A DNA stretch of 64,000 nucleotides from a virus. Location: positions 1 through 64,000 of the IMG/VR virus record IMGVR_UViG_3300036861_000572. The stretch is one strand, 5' to 3'. The notes under the pieces were generated by a model. The model did not search any database and was not told where the DNA came from. It saw nothing but the letters and a program-made list of their open reading frames with translations. The position numbers were made by a program, and so were the translations under genes. Shown here one piece after another: positions 37,841 through 45,219 of the stretch (position 1 is its first letter; each line of letters begins with the position of its first letter).

Positions 37841-40570
37841 TCAGAAGATTTCCGGGGCCGGCAGGGCCTCGACGCCGAGGTGCGCGCGCACGGCATGACC
37901 CCACAACGCCAGCGTCACCGCCGGCAGCGGCGACAGGTCCACACCGACGTTCTTGCGGACCCACAGCCACCGGTCGCCCAGATCCCGCTTGAGCGCCCCC
38001 GCGACGGCGACGTCCAAGTCGCCCTGGCCGAGGTGACGCACCGTCGACGGTTCATCCACCAACGGGTTCGCCCCGGTCGCGTCGTAGAACGCCCCGGACG
38101 CGCCGGCGATCTCGCCGACCGACGGCTTCAGGATCTCCAGGCTGGCCGCTTCGGCCTCGGCGATCAGGGAGTTCGCCGGCCCTGAGGGGGCGATGACGAT
38201 CGCGCACGGCGACCAGCGGTCAGCCCGGTCGACCCGTTCGCGCAGCCACGGCACGACCCACGACCCGCCGCGGCGGTGCTCCACCAGTTCGACGTGGCGC
38301 AGGCCGTCGGCACGGCAGCCCACCACGCCGATACTCGCCCAGGTCCGGTCGGGGGTCATGTCGACCGCGAACGCCGGCCGGTCCACGATCTGGCTGGCAG
38401 GGTCACGGATCGCCTGCCACGCGGCCTGGCCGATCACCAGCCATTCCGCCGGGGTCTCGTCCAGCCACTGGTTCAGGTAGGCACGGCGGAACTCGCCCAG
38501 GTCCATGGAGGCGAACTCGGCCGCTACGGCCGCCTCGGTCACGGTATGGCCCAGCGCCGGCATGCACGCCCACCACGTCGCCGGGTCGTCCGCCGGCGCG
38601 TCGTTCGGCGCCGACCACTCGAAGTACGCCACCCCCGAGGTCAGCCCCGCCTCGGCGGCGAGGCGGCCAGCCTCCACCTTCCCCCACAGGTACGGCGAGA
38701 GGCTCTTGGACTTCCCCGCGGTGGAAACCACATCGAGCTGGGGCTGCGGCCGGGTGATCATCGCCGGCGCCATCGCCTGCTCGACCCGGGCGTCCTCCCG
38801 GGCGAACGCCTCGTCGATCACGCCCTGGTCCAGCGTCGGGCCATGCCCAGAGTCGTCGGTCGGCGCATCGATGGCGTGGATCGACCCGTTCCGCCAGCGG
38901 ATCGCCTCCTGGCCGATCTGCTTGCGCACCGTGAACAGCGGCCGGAACGCAGACGCCTCAAGGATCGGGAGGTGGTCGTCTTCCCATTTCTCCCTGGCCT
39001 TCAACCGGGTCTGCGCGGTGTAGGCGATCCGCTGCGCACGGCCGAACGCCTGCGCCCGGTGAACCATCTTGGCCAGCAGCAGCGTCGTGTTGTGCGTAGG
39101 AACCAGATCACGGCCAGCGAGGAACAGGCCGTCAGGCGAGTCGACCTTGATGCACCGCACAGGCCGCGACGGCACCGGCTCGATGCTGGCGAGGCTGACG
39201 GCGTGTAGCTCGCCAGCCCGGGCCCGCGATGCCTGGATGCGAGCGAGCTTCCGGGGAAGGCGGAACGGGATCGGATCGCTGGCTTCGGGTGTGAAGCATA
39301 CCCGCCACCGACGGCCTACCTCCCGGCCGTTCAGGACCGCGGCGTTCTCCCGGATCGTGGCCCGCCAGCCCAGCGAGCGGGCTAGGTAGAGCGCCGCGTC
39401 GGCAAGCACCTGGCGAGTCGAGCAGAACTCAACCCGAGCCGTTCCGCTGCTACCCATGGAGATGGAGCCGTCGGTGTCGAGCAAGCCCTGTAGGAGCGCC
39501 AACCGCTGATCCGTGCCGGCCGTCAGGTAGATGTCCGGGACGTGCTTATCGCCGAGGACGCCAAGCGCACACAGCCGCTGCTGCATCCCATCCCCGGAAC
39601 GGACCTCCGGAAGGTTGCCACGGCGAGCAGCCCTGCTGTAGCAGCTAGGACAGAGCCCGCGCGCGATATCCCGACGCGGGCAGCCGCCTACTGAGCATTC
39701 CCGGCCCAGCTTGGTGATGCCGAGGCGGACACGCCAGGCAGTACGGTCACGTCGCGGCTGCCCGTGGATGTAGCCGGCCGCGACGATCTGCTCAAGCAAT
39801 GCGGCGAGATCCTCATCGCCGACCGTGAGCACAGCGGCAGCGCTGTGCCCGTCGCCTAGCCAGTACCCGAGAAGGTACGGGTCGATCGGCAGCTCGACCG
39901 GCTCGGACTTCAACACGCCCTGGGACGGTAGGCGGAACCGGAACTCGCGGCTTGCATACTGCTTGCCGCCCGTGGTGACCGTGCGGTTCTCCTGCCGCAT
40001 CAGCCCACCAACCAGCCCGTAGGTCGGCAGGGTGCGCCACTGGAAGCTACGGGATCGATCCGAGCGCGAGCCCGTGCTCCGCGCCGCGAGGTGGTCCTCC
40101 ACCGTCCACAGATGGTCCCGATCGGCAACCACGCTGCGGCCGTCCGTGGTCGTGACCCGGTAGCAGTCGTGGCCGTGCATGATGTCCGAGACGAACGTCA
40201 CCCGCGTTGGATGCCCATCGGGGTGGAAGACCTCGTCGCCCTCGCGGATATCCCGCAACGTGACAAACCCGCGGGTGGTCAGAACCTCGGTGTCCGCATC
40301 CAAAGCTTTCCCGCTCTGCCGCGGCACCGTCAGGACAACCCGGCGGTAGACCAGCAGGCCCGTGTCGGGATCGGTCTCTAGCGCGACGTCGGCGACGTGG
40401 CGCTGCCACGGCATCAGCGGCGTCCCCAACGCCGCCGCGAACCGGGCCAGCTCGCCGCCGCGTGTCGGCCGGTCGGTCCTCGGGGTCGTCCACCTAGGTG
40501 CGCAGGCGAGCCCGCTTGGCCCGCGCTCGCTCTCGGTCGCAAGTCCGGCACTTGCGCTGTGGGTTGCCAC
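37841..40570 (-). CDS. Terminase large subunit interrupted by an intein
   Basis: 909 aa precursor if it starts at the GTG at 40570, which lies inside HNH-E; no canonical start exists between the HNH-E stop and the conserved APRWTTPRTDRPTRGGELAR. The ATPase Walker A VPRQSGK is followed by a 406-residue intein, then TTLLLAKMVHRAQAFGRAQR. Downstream are Walker B-like sequence (GPTLDQGVIDEAFARED) and the nuclease part with AVDMTPDRTWASIGVV. After splicing it would be about 503 aa, normal for phage terminases that package DNA. Confidence 0.85.
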   Translation of the reverse strand: MATHSASAGLATESERGPSGLACAPRWTTPRTDRPTRGGELARFAAALGTPLMPWQRHVADVALETDPDTGLLVYRRVVLTVPRQSGKALDADTEVLTTRGFVTLRDIREGDEVFHPDGHPTRVTFVSDIMHGHDCYRVTTTDGRSVVADRDHLWTVEDHLAARSTGSRSDRSRSFQWRTLPTYGLVGGLMRQENRTVTTGGKQYASREFRFRLPSQGVLKSEPVELPIDPYLLGYWLGDGHSAAAVLTVGDEDLAALLEQIVAAGYIHGQPRRDRTAWRVRLGITKLGRECSVGGCPRRDIARGLCPSCYSRAARRGNLPEVRSGDGMQQRLCALGVLGDKHVPDIYLTAGTDQRLALLQGLLDTDGSISMGSSGTARVEFCSTRQVLADAALYLARSLGWRATIRENAAVLNGREVGRRWRVCFTPEASDPIPFRLPRKLARIQASRARAGELHAVSLASIEPVPSRPVRCIKVDSPDGLFLAGRDLVPTHNTTLLLAKMVHRAQAFGRAQRIAYTAQTRLKAREKWEDDHLPILEASAFRPLFTVRKQIGQEAIRWRNGSIHAIDAPTDDSGHGPTLDQGVIDEAFAREDARVEQAMAPAMITRPQPQLDVVSTAGKSKSLSPYLWGKVEAGRLAAEAGLTSGVAYFEWSAPNDAPADDPATWWACMPALGHTVTEAAVAAEFASMDLGEFRRAYLNQWLDETPAEWLVIGQAAWQAIRDPASQIVDRPAFAVDMTPDRTWASIGVVGCRADGLRHVELVEHRRGGSWVVPWLRERVDRADRWSPCAIVIAPSGPANSLIAEAEAASLEILKPSVGEIAGASGAFYDATGANPLVDEPSTVRHLGQGDLDVAVAGALKRDLGDRWLWVRKNVGVDLSPLPAVTLALWGHAVRAHLGVEALPAPEIF
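39089..40306 (-). other. Class 3-like intein with LAGLIDADG endonuclease in terminase P-loop
   Basis: 406 residues between Lys and Thr of the Walker A GK-TT. It begins with Ala (ALDADTEVLTTRG), has Trp in block B (ADRDHLWTVE), Cys in block F (RCIKVDSPDGLFLAG) and ends PTHN followed by Thr: the A1 and Trp-Cys-Thr features of class 3 inteins. LAGLIDADG motifs are LLGYWLGDGHSAA and LLQGLLDTDGSIS. A zinc-finger-like insertion (CSVGGCPRRDIARGLCPSCY) sits between them. Confidence 0.85.
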
Positions 40571-41015
40571 GACCGTCAAGGAACCGCCCCGTATTCGCCT
40601 CAGTCCAAGGATGCCCGGAAGGGCACGCCTCGGCGGTGGATACGGCGCGGCGAAGGCCGCCGCGCCGGGCCCGCGTCCGCTCCCGAGAGCACGTCCGGCA
40701 GTGCCGGTGGCCCTCAGCATCTACTGAGGTGTTCGCGTCGTCGTAGGGGTGGCCCTGCGGGCAGTGCGAGATCTGCTCGGTGCGATGACGGCAATTCTCG
40801 CGGTGCGTGACCGCTTCGAGGTGGGTTACCTCGACGCATGCCCTGTTCTCGCAGCGGTGGTGGATTTCCAGTCCGGCTGGGACGGCACCATGCATTCGCT
40901 CATAGGCGACAACGTGCGCCCGCCGAGTTCGGCCGCCGACGCGGACCTGCCCGTAGCCCTTCTTCGTTCGGCTACCAGACCACTCCTGGCATGGCTTCAC
41001 GAGTTCGCTGGTCAT
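40494..41015 (-). CDS. Free-standing HNH endonuclease (HNH-E) between terminase genes
   Basis: 173 aa from an ATG at 41015. HNH_3-type core at about 1-80 (GYGQVRVGGRTRRAHVVAYE, AGLEIHHRCENRACVEVTHL) is followed by two zinc modules (CPQGHPYDDANTS...CRTC and CPSGHPWTEANTG...CRTC). It lies between the small and large terminase genes; HNH proteins near terminase can assist packaging, but this one resembles the homing-type HNH-C. A TATAAT 6 bases before the ATG gives it a separate, leaderless promoter. Confidence 0.85.
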   Translation of the reverse strand: MTSELVKPCQEWSGSRTKKGYGQVRVGGRTRRAHVVAYERMHGAVPAGLEIHHRCENRACVEVTHLEAVTHRENCRHRTEQISHCPQGHPYDDANTSVDAEGHRHCRTCSRERTRARRGGLRRAVSTAEACPSGHPWTEANTGRFLDGRGNPQRKCRTCDRERARAKRARLRT

Positions 41016-41030
41016 GCGGCTATTATACCA
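41016..41030 (-). promoter_or_regulatory. Extended -10 promoter, leaderless, for HNH-E
   Basis: Minus strand TGG-TATAAT (-10 at 41027-41022) followed by AGCCGC and the ATG. The consensus hexamer and extended TG are striking in this GC-rich genome. The start of transcription should fall at the ATG, so no hairpin leader is present, unlike the other HNH genes. Confidence 0.55.
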
Positions 41031-41071
41031 GCCGATGCGAACAGTGAAGCGACTAGCCTCTCCCCTCCCAC

Positions 41072-41434
41072 TCAGCCACGGGCTCGCCGTACGCGGCGTC
41101 TCCGCGCGTCTTGCGGTTCAGGTCCCTCGGCATCGGGAACCGGGGCGAGCAGCGAAGCGACGAAGCCCTGTCCAGAGTCGCGGTCACCGCGCCGCCCCAA
41201 GCTCTCCATCGTCACCGTGAGCTGCCTGGCGACCGCCGCCATGTCCCTGGCGCTCGCATCGACCCGCAAGCTCATCTCCTCGTCGCACTGGCGGCACACC
41301 CCACGGCACTCGCCGTCCAGCAGCTGCGCCAACGCCAACGCCGTCGCGGCCAGCCCCGACGGCGCCCGCACGCTCAGGCCGAGCTTGCGGAGGTCCCGCC
41401 GGATCGCCGTCTCAACCGGCCCGAAGTCAGGCAT
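41072..41434 (-). CDS. Terminase small subunit-like protein
   Basis: 120 aa from an ATG at 41434. Helical, with DFGPVETAIRRDLRKLGLSV and ATALALAQLLDGECRG then a Cys-x2-Cys and an Arg-rich acidic end. Position just before the large terminase (apart from HNH-E) and the ALALAQLLD helix fit P27-type small terminases, which recognise the packaging site. Confidence 0.6.
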   Translation of the reverse strand: MPDFGPVETAIRRDLRKLGLSVRAPSGLAATALALAQLLDGECRGVCRQCDEEMSLRVDASARDMAAVARQLTVTMESLGRRGDRDSGQGFVASLLAPVPDAEGPEPQDARRRRVRRARG

Positions 41435-41532
41435 GTCCGATTCCCGGCTCACGGGGGCACACAAAATGTGCACGGCTGGCAAGCGGGTCGGGGGCCGTGT
41501 CCGGTTCGAGTCGTCCGATCTCCCCCCCCTGC

Positions 41533-41805
41533 CTACCAGGCCCGGCTCGTCGTGATCCGGGGCAGGGTGAGGCTGGCGCCGCGTTCCTGGTTGCACTTCC
41601 GGTTGCAGACGGGGCAGCCGCGGTGGCCGTGGCTGGGCCGCCAGTTCGACGGCTCGAAGCGGAGGTCGGGGGCGACGGATGCGGCGATGACGTGGTCGAT
41701 CTCGTCGGCGCCGGGGTGGCTGCACTGCCAGCAGACGGGGCAGGCGGCGAGGAACTCGCGGCGTGCGGTGCGGTACCACCAGCTGTCGGCTGACCACCTG
41801 CTCAC
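41533..41805 (-). CDS. HNH endonuclease, packaging-associated type
   Basis: 90 aa. ACPVCWQCSHPGADEIDHVI and GCPVCNRKCNQERG form the HNH/zinc core. A short HNH gene upstream of terminase is common in cos-type phages, where it assists terminase in cutting. It lacks the zinc modules and leader of the mobile HNH genes. It ends 98 bases before the small terminase gene. Confidence 0.8.
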   Translation of the reverse strand: MSRWSADSWWYRTARREFLAACPVCWQCSHPGADEIDHVIAASVAPDLRFEPSNWRPSHGHRGCPVCNRKCNQERGASLTLPRITTSRAW

Positions 41806-41812
41806 GGCATGG

Positions 41813-42220
41813 CTACAGCGTGACGCTGAGGTTGTTGGTGGTGTCGGTCAGCGTGGCGCTCACGACCTTGACCGTCATCGGGGGTTCGCACTTGGGCTGC
41901 AGCACCGCGGTCACCGAGAGGCTGCCGGAGACCTGGCCGTTCTGGACCGGCAGCGTCGCCGCGGTGGAGAAGGACTGCTTGTTGCCGGCCGCCGGGTCGT
42001 TGCCGCCGGGGTTGACGCACTGGAACGTGGCGTCGAGGAGGTAGTCGACCTGGGGTTCGTCGCCGAGGCCGGCTTCCTTGAACGTGACGGTGAGGGTGCT
42101 GCCGGTCTGGGCGAAGGTGGTCTGGTCGTCGACGAAGTGGGGCGACCCGGCAAGGGCGGGGATAGCGGTGGTGGCGGTGATAGCGGCGGCGAGCAGGGCA
42201 GCACGGAATAGGCGGCGCAC
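41813..42220 (-). CDS. Exported protein with signal peptide
   Basis: 135 aa from a GTG at 42220 with AGAGAGGA upstream. Residues 1-25 are a signal peptide (RRLFRAALLAAAITATTA, cleavage after PALA). The mature part is beta-rich (TGSTLTVTFKEAGLGDEPQV, MTVKVVSATLTDTTNNLSVT) with two Cys. It is probably secreted, a possible lysogenic-conversion or accessory factor. No family recognised. Confidence 0.6.
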   Translation of the reverse strand: MRRLFRAALLAAAITATTAIPALAGSPHFVDDQTTFAQTGSTLTVTFKEAGLGDEPQVDYLLDATFQCVNPGGNDPAAGNKQSFSTAATLPVQNGQVSGSLSVTAVLQPKCEPPMTVKVVSATLTDTTNNLSVTL

Positions 42221-42246
42221 GGGGTTCCTCTCTTGCGATGGGGGAT

Positions 42247-42387
42247 TCAGTATTTCTCCTCGGTCTCCACGATGACCGTGCCGTCCTCTTGCGGATACAG
42301 CCAGAGATGGATCTCGCCAAGATCGAGGCGGGCGAACTGGTTGCACTCGCCTGACTCGACCGTTGCGGTGTAGGTCTCTCTGGCCAT
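42247..42387 (-). CDS. 46-aa hypothetical protein
   Basis: ATG at 42387 with AGGAG-like sequence upstream opens 46 codons (MARETYTATVESGECNQFAR, IHLWLYPQEDGTVIVETEEK). The alternating beta-strand pattern is like a small beta domain. It lies between two exported proteins. No family recognised. Confidence 0.55.
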   Translation of the reverse strand: MARETYTATVESGECNQFARLDLGEIHLWLYPQEDGTVIVETEEKY

Positions 42388-42429
42388 AGGAGATGTTCAG
42401 GGGCCGCAGCTCGCGGGCCGGCCGTCGGG

Positions 42430-42588
42430 CTACTTGCTGTTGGGGCAGGGCGGCGGGCTGGTCGGGCCAGCGTGCTGGCCGGGGGCGCACTGGTTCGAGT
42501 CACCGGGGCCGGGATTGCCGAACGCGGCCAGGCCAGAGCCGAGAATCAGGGCGCAGGACAGCAGCGCAGCGCAGAGCAGGCGTCGCAT
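42430..42588 (-). CDS. Small secreted protein
   Basis: 52 aa from an ATG at 42588 with AAAGGAA upstream. Signal peptide (RRLLCAALLSCALILGSGLA) then a short mature segment with two Cys and Pro-rich end (NQCAPGQHAGPTSPPPCPNS). Possibly a secreted micro-protein; function unknown. Confidence 0.55.
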   Translation of the reverse strand: MRRLLCAALLSCALILGSGLAAFGNPGPGDSNQCAPGQHAGPTSPPPCPNSK

Positions 42589-42675
42589 GGTGGGTTCCTT
42601 TCCCTTGCGGGGCGGGGGATGCGGGGAGCGGCATGGGCGCACTCCACCCGACTAGCAGGGATTTTGCCATGTGCG

Positions 42676-43158
42676 TCAACCGGACGCCGCATCATCGAGC
42701 TTCTGCCACGGCGGGCGGGCACCGTAGCGGGCGTCGTCGTGGACGCCGGCCAGGACGCCGAGGCGCTTCCACTCCGACGACTGCCACCGTCGCGGCCCGT
42801 CCACCTCGAGGTGGTCCAGTCCCGTGCAGACGATCTCGCTTGCGTCAGGGTCGGCGCTGCGCAGCCACGCGACCAGGTCGGCGCCGCAGTAGGGGCAGAC
42901 CACGCCCTCGCGCTTGGTGAGCTCGACCTTCGTGACGGGCTGCAGGAGGTAGCGGGCGGTGGCGATCCACCAGCTTGTGTAGCGTTCGAGGTCGGCCATG
43001 TGGGAGACCATGTCGACCTGTAGCGGCGGCCGGCTGGCGGGTGGGGTGCGGCGGCCGGCGCCGGGGTGCGACTCGGGTGGGACGCGGGCGGCCAATTGGG
43101 TGTAGAGGCTGAAGGTGAGGTCGAGGTCGGCCTGCAACGGGTCGCGCGCGTCTGCCAT
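42676..43158 (-). CDS. Zinc-ribbon actinophage protein
   Basis: 160 aa. Helical N-terminal half (LDLTFSLYTQLAARVPPESH, DLERYTSWWIATARYLL) then VVCPYCGADLVAWLRSADPD and IVCTGLDHLEVDG, a zinc-ribbon-like core. This combination is widespread in actinophage genomes upstream of terminase and has no known function. Confidence 0.65.
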   Translation of the reverse strand: MADARDPLQADLDLTFSLYTQLAARVPPESHPGAGRRTPPASRPPLQVDMVSHMADLERYTSWWIATARYLLQPVTKVELTKREGVVCPYCGADLVAWLRSADPDASEIVCTGLDHLEVDGPRRWQSSEWKRLGVLAGVHDDARYGARPPWQKLDDAASG

Positions 43159-43225
43159 GCGGCCGCCTTCCGTTCGGTAGGATCGCTGGCGACCGCCCCG
43201 TCGGACCGCGGGTGCCTGGTCCGCC

Positions 43226-43255
43226 GCGGCGCCCTTTTCGGGTTGGGGGCGCCGC
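43226..43255. terminator. Hairpin after the 23-aa reading frame
   Basis: GCGGCGCCC (43226-43234) pairs with GGGCGCCGC (43247-43255) around a 12-base loop containing TTTT. It follows the stop at 43261 on the leftward strand and precedes the gene at 43158. It could end or attenuate the message of the genes above. Confidence 0.45.
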
Positions 43256-43260
43256 CGGCG

Positions 43261-43332
43261 TCAGTGGCCGTCCAGGCCGGAGTGCCGCTGGCCGGCGAGG
43301 TTCAGCCAGGCGAGCAGCTTCGAGGTCCTCAT
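43261..43332 (-). CDS. 23-aa reading frame with strong ribosome site
   Basis: AAGGGAGGTGA lies just before the ATG at 43332, one of the best Shine-Dalgarno sequences in the window, and opens only 23 codons (MRTSKLLAWLNLAGQRHSGL). A hairpin follows the stop. This looks like a translated leader or micro-protein controlling the downstream gene. Confidence 0.4.
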   Translation of the reverse strand: MRTSKLLAWLNLAGQRHSGLDGH

Positions 43333-43346
43333 CGCGTCACCTCCCT

Positions 43347-43556
43347 TTAGTAGACCCATCCGGCGGGGTCGACCGTGGTGGCTTCGACGGCGTCGGGGTA
43401 GCGGGCGCGGCCGGCGGCGAGCGCGTCGGCGCGGGTGGCGGCGGGGCCGCCGACGGCCAGCGGCGTGCGGCCGGCGAGCAGGGAGTAGGCCTGCCACCAA
43501 AACCGGCCGGTCAGGGGCCCCTGCCACACGACGAGGCGGACGGTGGGCGCGGTCAC
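43347..43556 (-). CDS. Small hypothetical protein
   Basis: 69 aa from a GTG at 43556. VRLVVWQGPLTGRFWWQAYS then GGPAATRADALAAGRARYP, a small alpha-beta fold with a central Trp pair. No family recognised; tightly packed with its neighbours. Confidence 0.5.
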   Translation of the reverse strand: MTAPTVRLVVWQGPLTGRFWWQAYSLLAGRTPLAVGGPAATRADALAAGRARYPDAVEATTVDPAGWVY

Positions 43557-43557
43557 G

Positions 43558-43743
43558 CTAGTCGCCCCATTCGACGGCGCCGGCCAGCGCGACCGCGACG
43601 GTGAGCAGGCCGGCGGCGAACAGGCTCAGCGGCCACGCGAGGTGGACACGGCGGGCCCGGTCTTCCAGGCAGCGGATGTACCAGAAGATGCCGGCGAGGG
43701 CGGTGAGGCAGCCGGCGGCGGCGAGGGCGGCCCAGCGGGTCAT
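43558..43743 (-). CDS. Small two-pass membrane protein
   Basis: 61 aa from an ATG at 43743. Two hydrophobic segments (AALAAAGCLTALAGIFWYI and LFAAGLLTVAVALAGAV) with basic residues between them. Start overlaps the stop of the upstream gene. Unknown role. Confidence 0.5.
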   Translation of the reverse strand: MTRWAALAAAGCLTALAGIFWYIRCLEDRARRVHLAWPLSLFAAGLLTVAVALAGAVEWGD

Positions 43744-43922
43744 GGCCGGCGCACCACCGTCCATGAACGCCCTCGGCGGCGCCGCCCGGCTGCCCGCTTG
43801 GTCGCCGCGACGTCCTTGACGACCGAGCCAGACAGGACGAGCCAGCGGAAGACCCAGACGCTTCCCGGGACGTGGGCGAACCACCAGCGCACGCGTCTGG
43901 CGGGAGCAGACCAGCGGGTCAT
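43740..43922 (-). CDS. Small basic protein
   Basis: 60 aa from an ATG at 43922. Trp-rich middle (RWWFAHVPGSVWVFRWLVL) and strongly basic C-terminus (KRAAGRRRRGRSW). It overlaps both neighbours (ATGA) and is otherwise featureless. Confidence 0.5.
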   Translation of the reverse strand: MTRWSAPARRVRWWFAHVPGSVWVFRWLVLSGSVVKDVAATKRAAGRRRRGRSWTVVRRP

Positions 43923-44122
43923 TCTCGGAGCAGCTCCTCGAGGGTCGTGCCCGTGGCGTAGCGACGGGACGGCTTCTGCTTGCGCCGCCACGGCGTCACC
44001 TCCGGTGCGGGCAGGCAGGCGGCACACCGCCACGCCTCACCATAGGGCCAGACGGTCTCGCCGGCCGGGACCCGCTGGCCGCAGGGGCACAACCAGGCGA
44101 CGTCGAGGACGTGGCCGGTCAC
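43919..44122 (-). CDS. Zinc-ribbon protein
   Basis: 67 aa from a GTG at 44122. CPCG ... CAAC gives a four-Cys zinc ribbon (LCPCGQRVPAGETVWPYG, WRCAACLPAPE), followed by a basic helix. Small DNA-binding or accessory role is possible. Confidence 0.55.
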   Translation of the reverse strand: MTGHVLDVAWLCPCGQRVPAGETVWPYGEAWRCAACLPAPEVTPWRRKQKPSRRYATGTTLEELLRE

Positions 44123-44412
44123 GGGCTGGCCTTCGGGTCTCCCAGGCGCCGACGGTGCTCGGAGGCACCGGTCGTCGGGTCGGCCAGGAGCGCACGGGCG
44201 AGGTCGAGGTTGAACTTGACGTGCCTGGCCGCACCGACCTGGGCTCGGGTCCAGCCGGGCTCGTTATAGCCGGGCTTGTTGCCGGGGCCGTGGAACCGCA
44301 TGCCGGGGATCCAGCCTTTCGAGACCCAGTACTGGAGCTGCCGGTACGTGCAACCGATCTCGCGGCAGACCTCGATACTGGTCTCCTCGGCCACGCCAAG
44401 CGTGGCGGTCAC
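44119..44412 (-). CDS. MerR-like helix-turn-helix protein
   Basis: 97 aa from a GTG at 44412. TSIEVCREIGCTYRQLQYWV, then SKGWIPGMRFHGPGNKPGY, is a MerR/BldC-type winged HTH with its recognition helix and wing. The C-terminal half is helical (VGAARHVKFNLDLARALLAD). Likely a regulator of phage gene expression. Confidence 0.7.
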   Translation of the reverse strand: MTATLGVAEETSIEVCREIGCTYRQLQYWVSKGWIPGMRFHGPGNKPGYNEPGWTRAQVGAARHVKFNLDLARALLADPTTGASEHRRRLGDPKASP

Positions 44413-44597
44413 GGGTCGGCGTCCAGGTGCGGGTCGCAGTCGCACGGCGGCACCCCGGGCCGCGCCCACACGGTACCGTGCAGCGGGCACTTGTAGATCC
44501 GTGCGGTGGCGGGCCGGTAGCCGACCACGTCCACCGTCGGGGTGGCGGGCTCGGCGAGGTAGCGGGCCAGCCACCCGGGATCGACGGGGCGGATCAC
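44409..44597 (-). CDS. Small Cys-containing protein
   Basis: 62 aa from a GTG at 44597. Contains YKCPLHGTVW and PPCDCDPHLD, spacing suggestive of zinc binding. Overlaps both neighbours. Function unknown. Confidence 0.5.
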   Translation of the reverse strand: MIRPVDPGWLARYLAEPATPTVDVVGYRPATARIYKCPLHGTVWARPGVPPCDCDPHLDADP

Positions 44598-44914
44598 CGC
44601 GCACCGACCTTCGGCATCGCGGTGAGGAATTCGATCTCGGCGACGGCCCAGGCGATCGAGTCCTGATCGAACCGCGACGCAAGGCCAGCCAGCTCGGCCT
44701 TCAACGTCTCGGCGGCTGGCTCGTCATGGGGTTCGTAGGTGAAGCACCAGCAGGCGTTCTGGTAGCGCGAGGTCGGCAGCGAGTACCAGATGCCGTGGGT
44801 GCCGCCACCGAAGACTTCCCAGATGGCACGGTCGGTCATGGCCAGGAACTCGGCCCAGCGGCGCGGCGGAAGCTTGCCGTCGGAGTTGCCGATCGACACG
44901 TAGACGGTCCTCAC
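44594..44914 (-). CDS. Conserved actinophage protein
   Basis: 106 aa from a GTG at 44914. VRTVYVSIGNSDGKLPPRRW and HGIWYSLPTSRYQNACWCFT form an alpha-beta fold; similar proteins occur in many actinophages. A role in modifying nucleotides or binding host factors has been suggested for some relatives, but I cannot assign one. Confidence 0.6.
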   Translation of the reverse strand: MRTVYVSIGNSDGKLPPRRWAEFLAMTDRAIWEVFGGGTHGIWYSLPTSRYQNACWCFTYEPHDEPAAETLKAELAGLASRFDQDSIAWAVAEIEFLTAMPKVGAR

Positions 44915-45156
44915 CGTGCCACCGCCACGGCACAAAGGACCGGGCCGGCGACGACGACGGCCCAGCAGGCCCGCGCCGTCCAGACGCGGCGGCGGGCGAC
45001 GTGCCACGGGACGACCAGCGGCGGCAGGTCCCGGTTGGGCACCCCGATGATCGGCTGGGCACAGCGGGCCACGCCGGGCGGCGCGGGCGGCAGGGTGGCC
45101 GGGTCGGGTCGTGGCGTGACGATCAAGGCTTCCATTCTCGCCCCCCAGGTGGACAC
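44911..45156 (-). CDS. Small protein with C-terminal hydrophobic segment
   Basis: 81 aa from a GTG at 45156 with AAGGAAGGAG upstream, better than the alternative ATG at 45135. After a Pro-rich part, residues about 57-80 (RACWAVVVAGPVLCAVAVAR) form a membrane segment. A 7-bp hairpin (GGCCGTG/CACGGCC) lies just upstream. Function unknown. Confidence 0.5.
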   Translation of the reverse strand: MSTWGARMEALIVTPRPDPATLPPAPPGVARCAQPIIGVPNRDLPPLVVPWHVARRRVWTARACWAVVVAGPVLCAVAVAR

Positions 45157-45219
45157 GGTGGCGGCTCCTTCCTTGGATCGGGTGGGGCCGTGGGCGGACA
45201 CGGCCGGCATGCGGGTGGG

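Noticed and set aside
41490-41530. GGTTCGAGTC resembling a tRNA T-loop and a run of eight C upstream of small terminase
   Set aside because: The flanking bases do not form a T-stem or acceptor stem, and no anticodon arm is present. A cos site is possible near terminase but the sequence gives no proof.
43170-43190. GGTAGGAT as a rightward -10 box followed by GC hairpin
   Set aside because: The downstream stem does not follow the spacing or shape of the repeated leader and there is no rightward gene to express.
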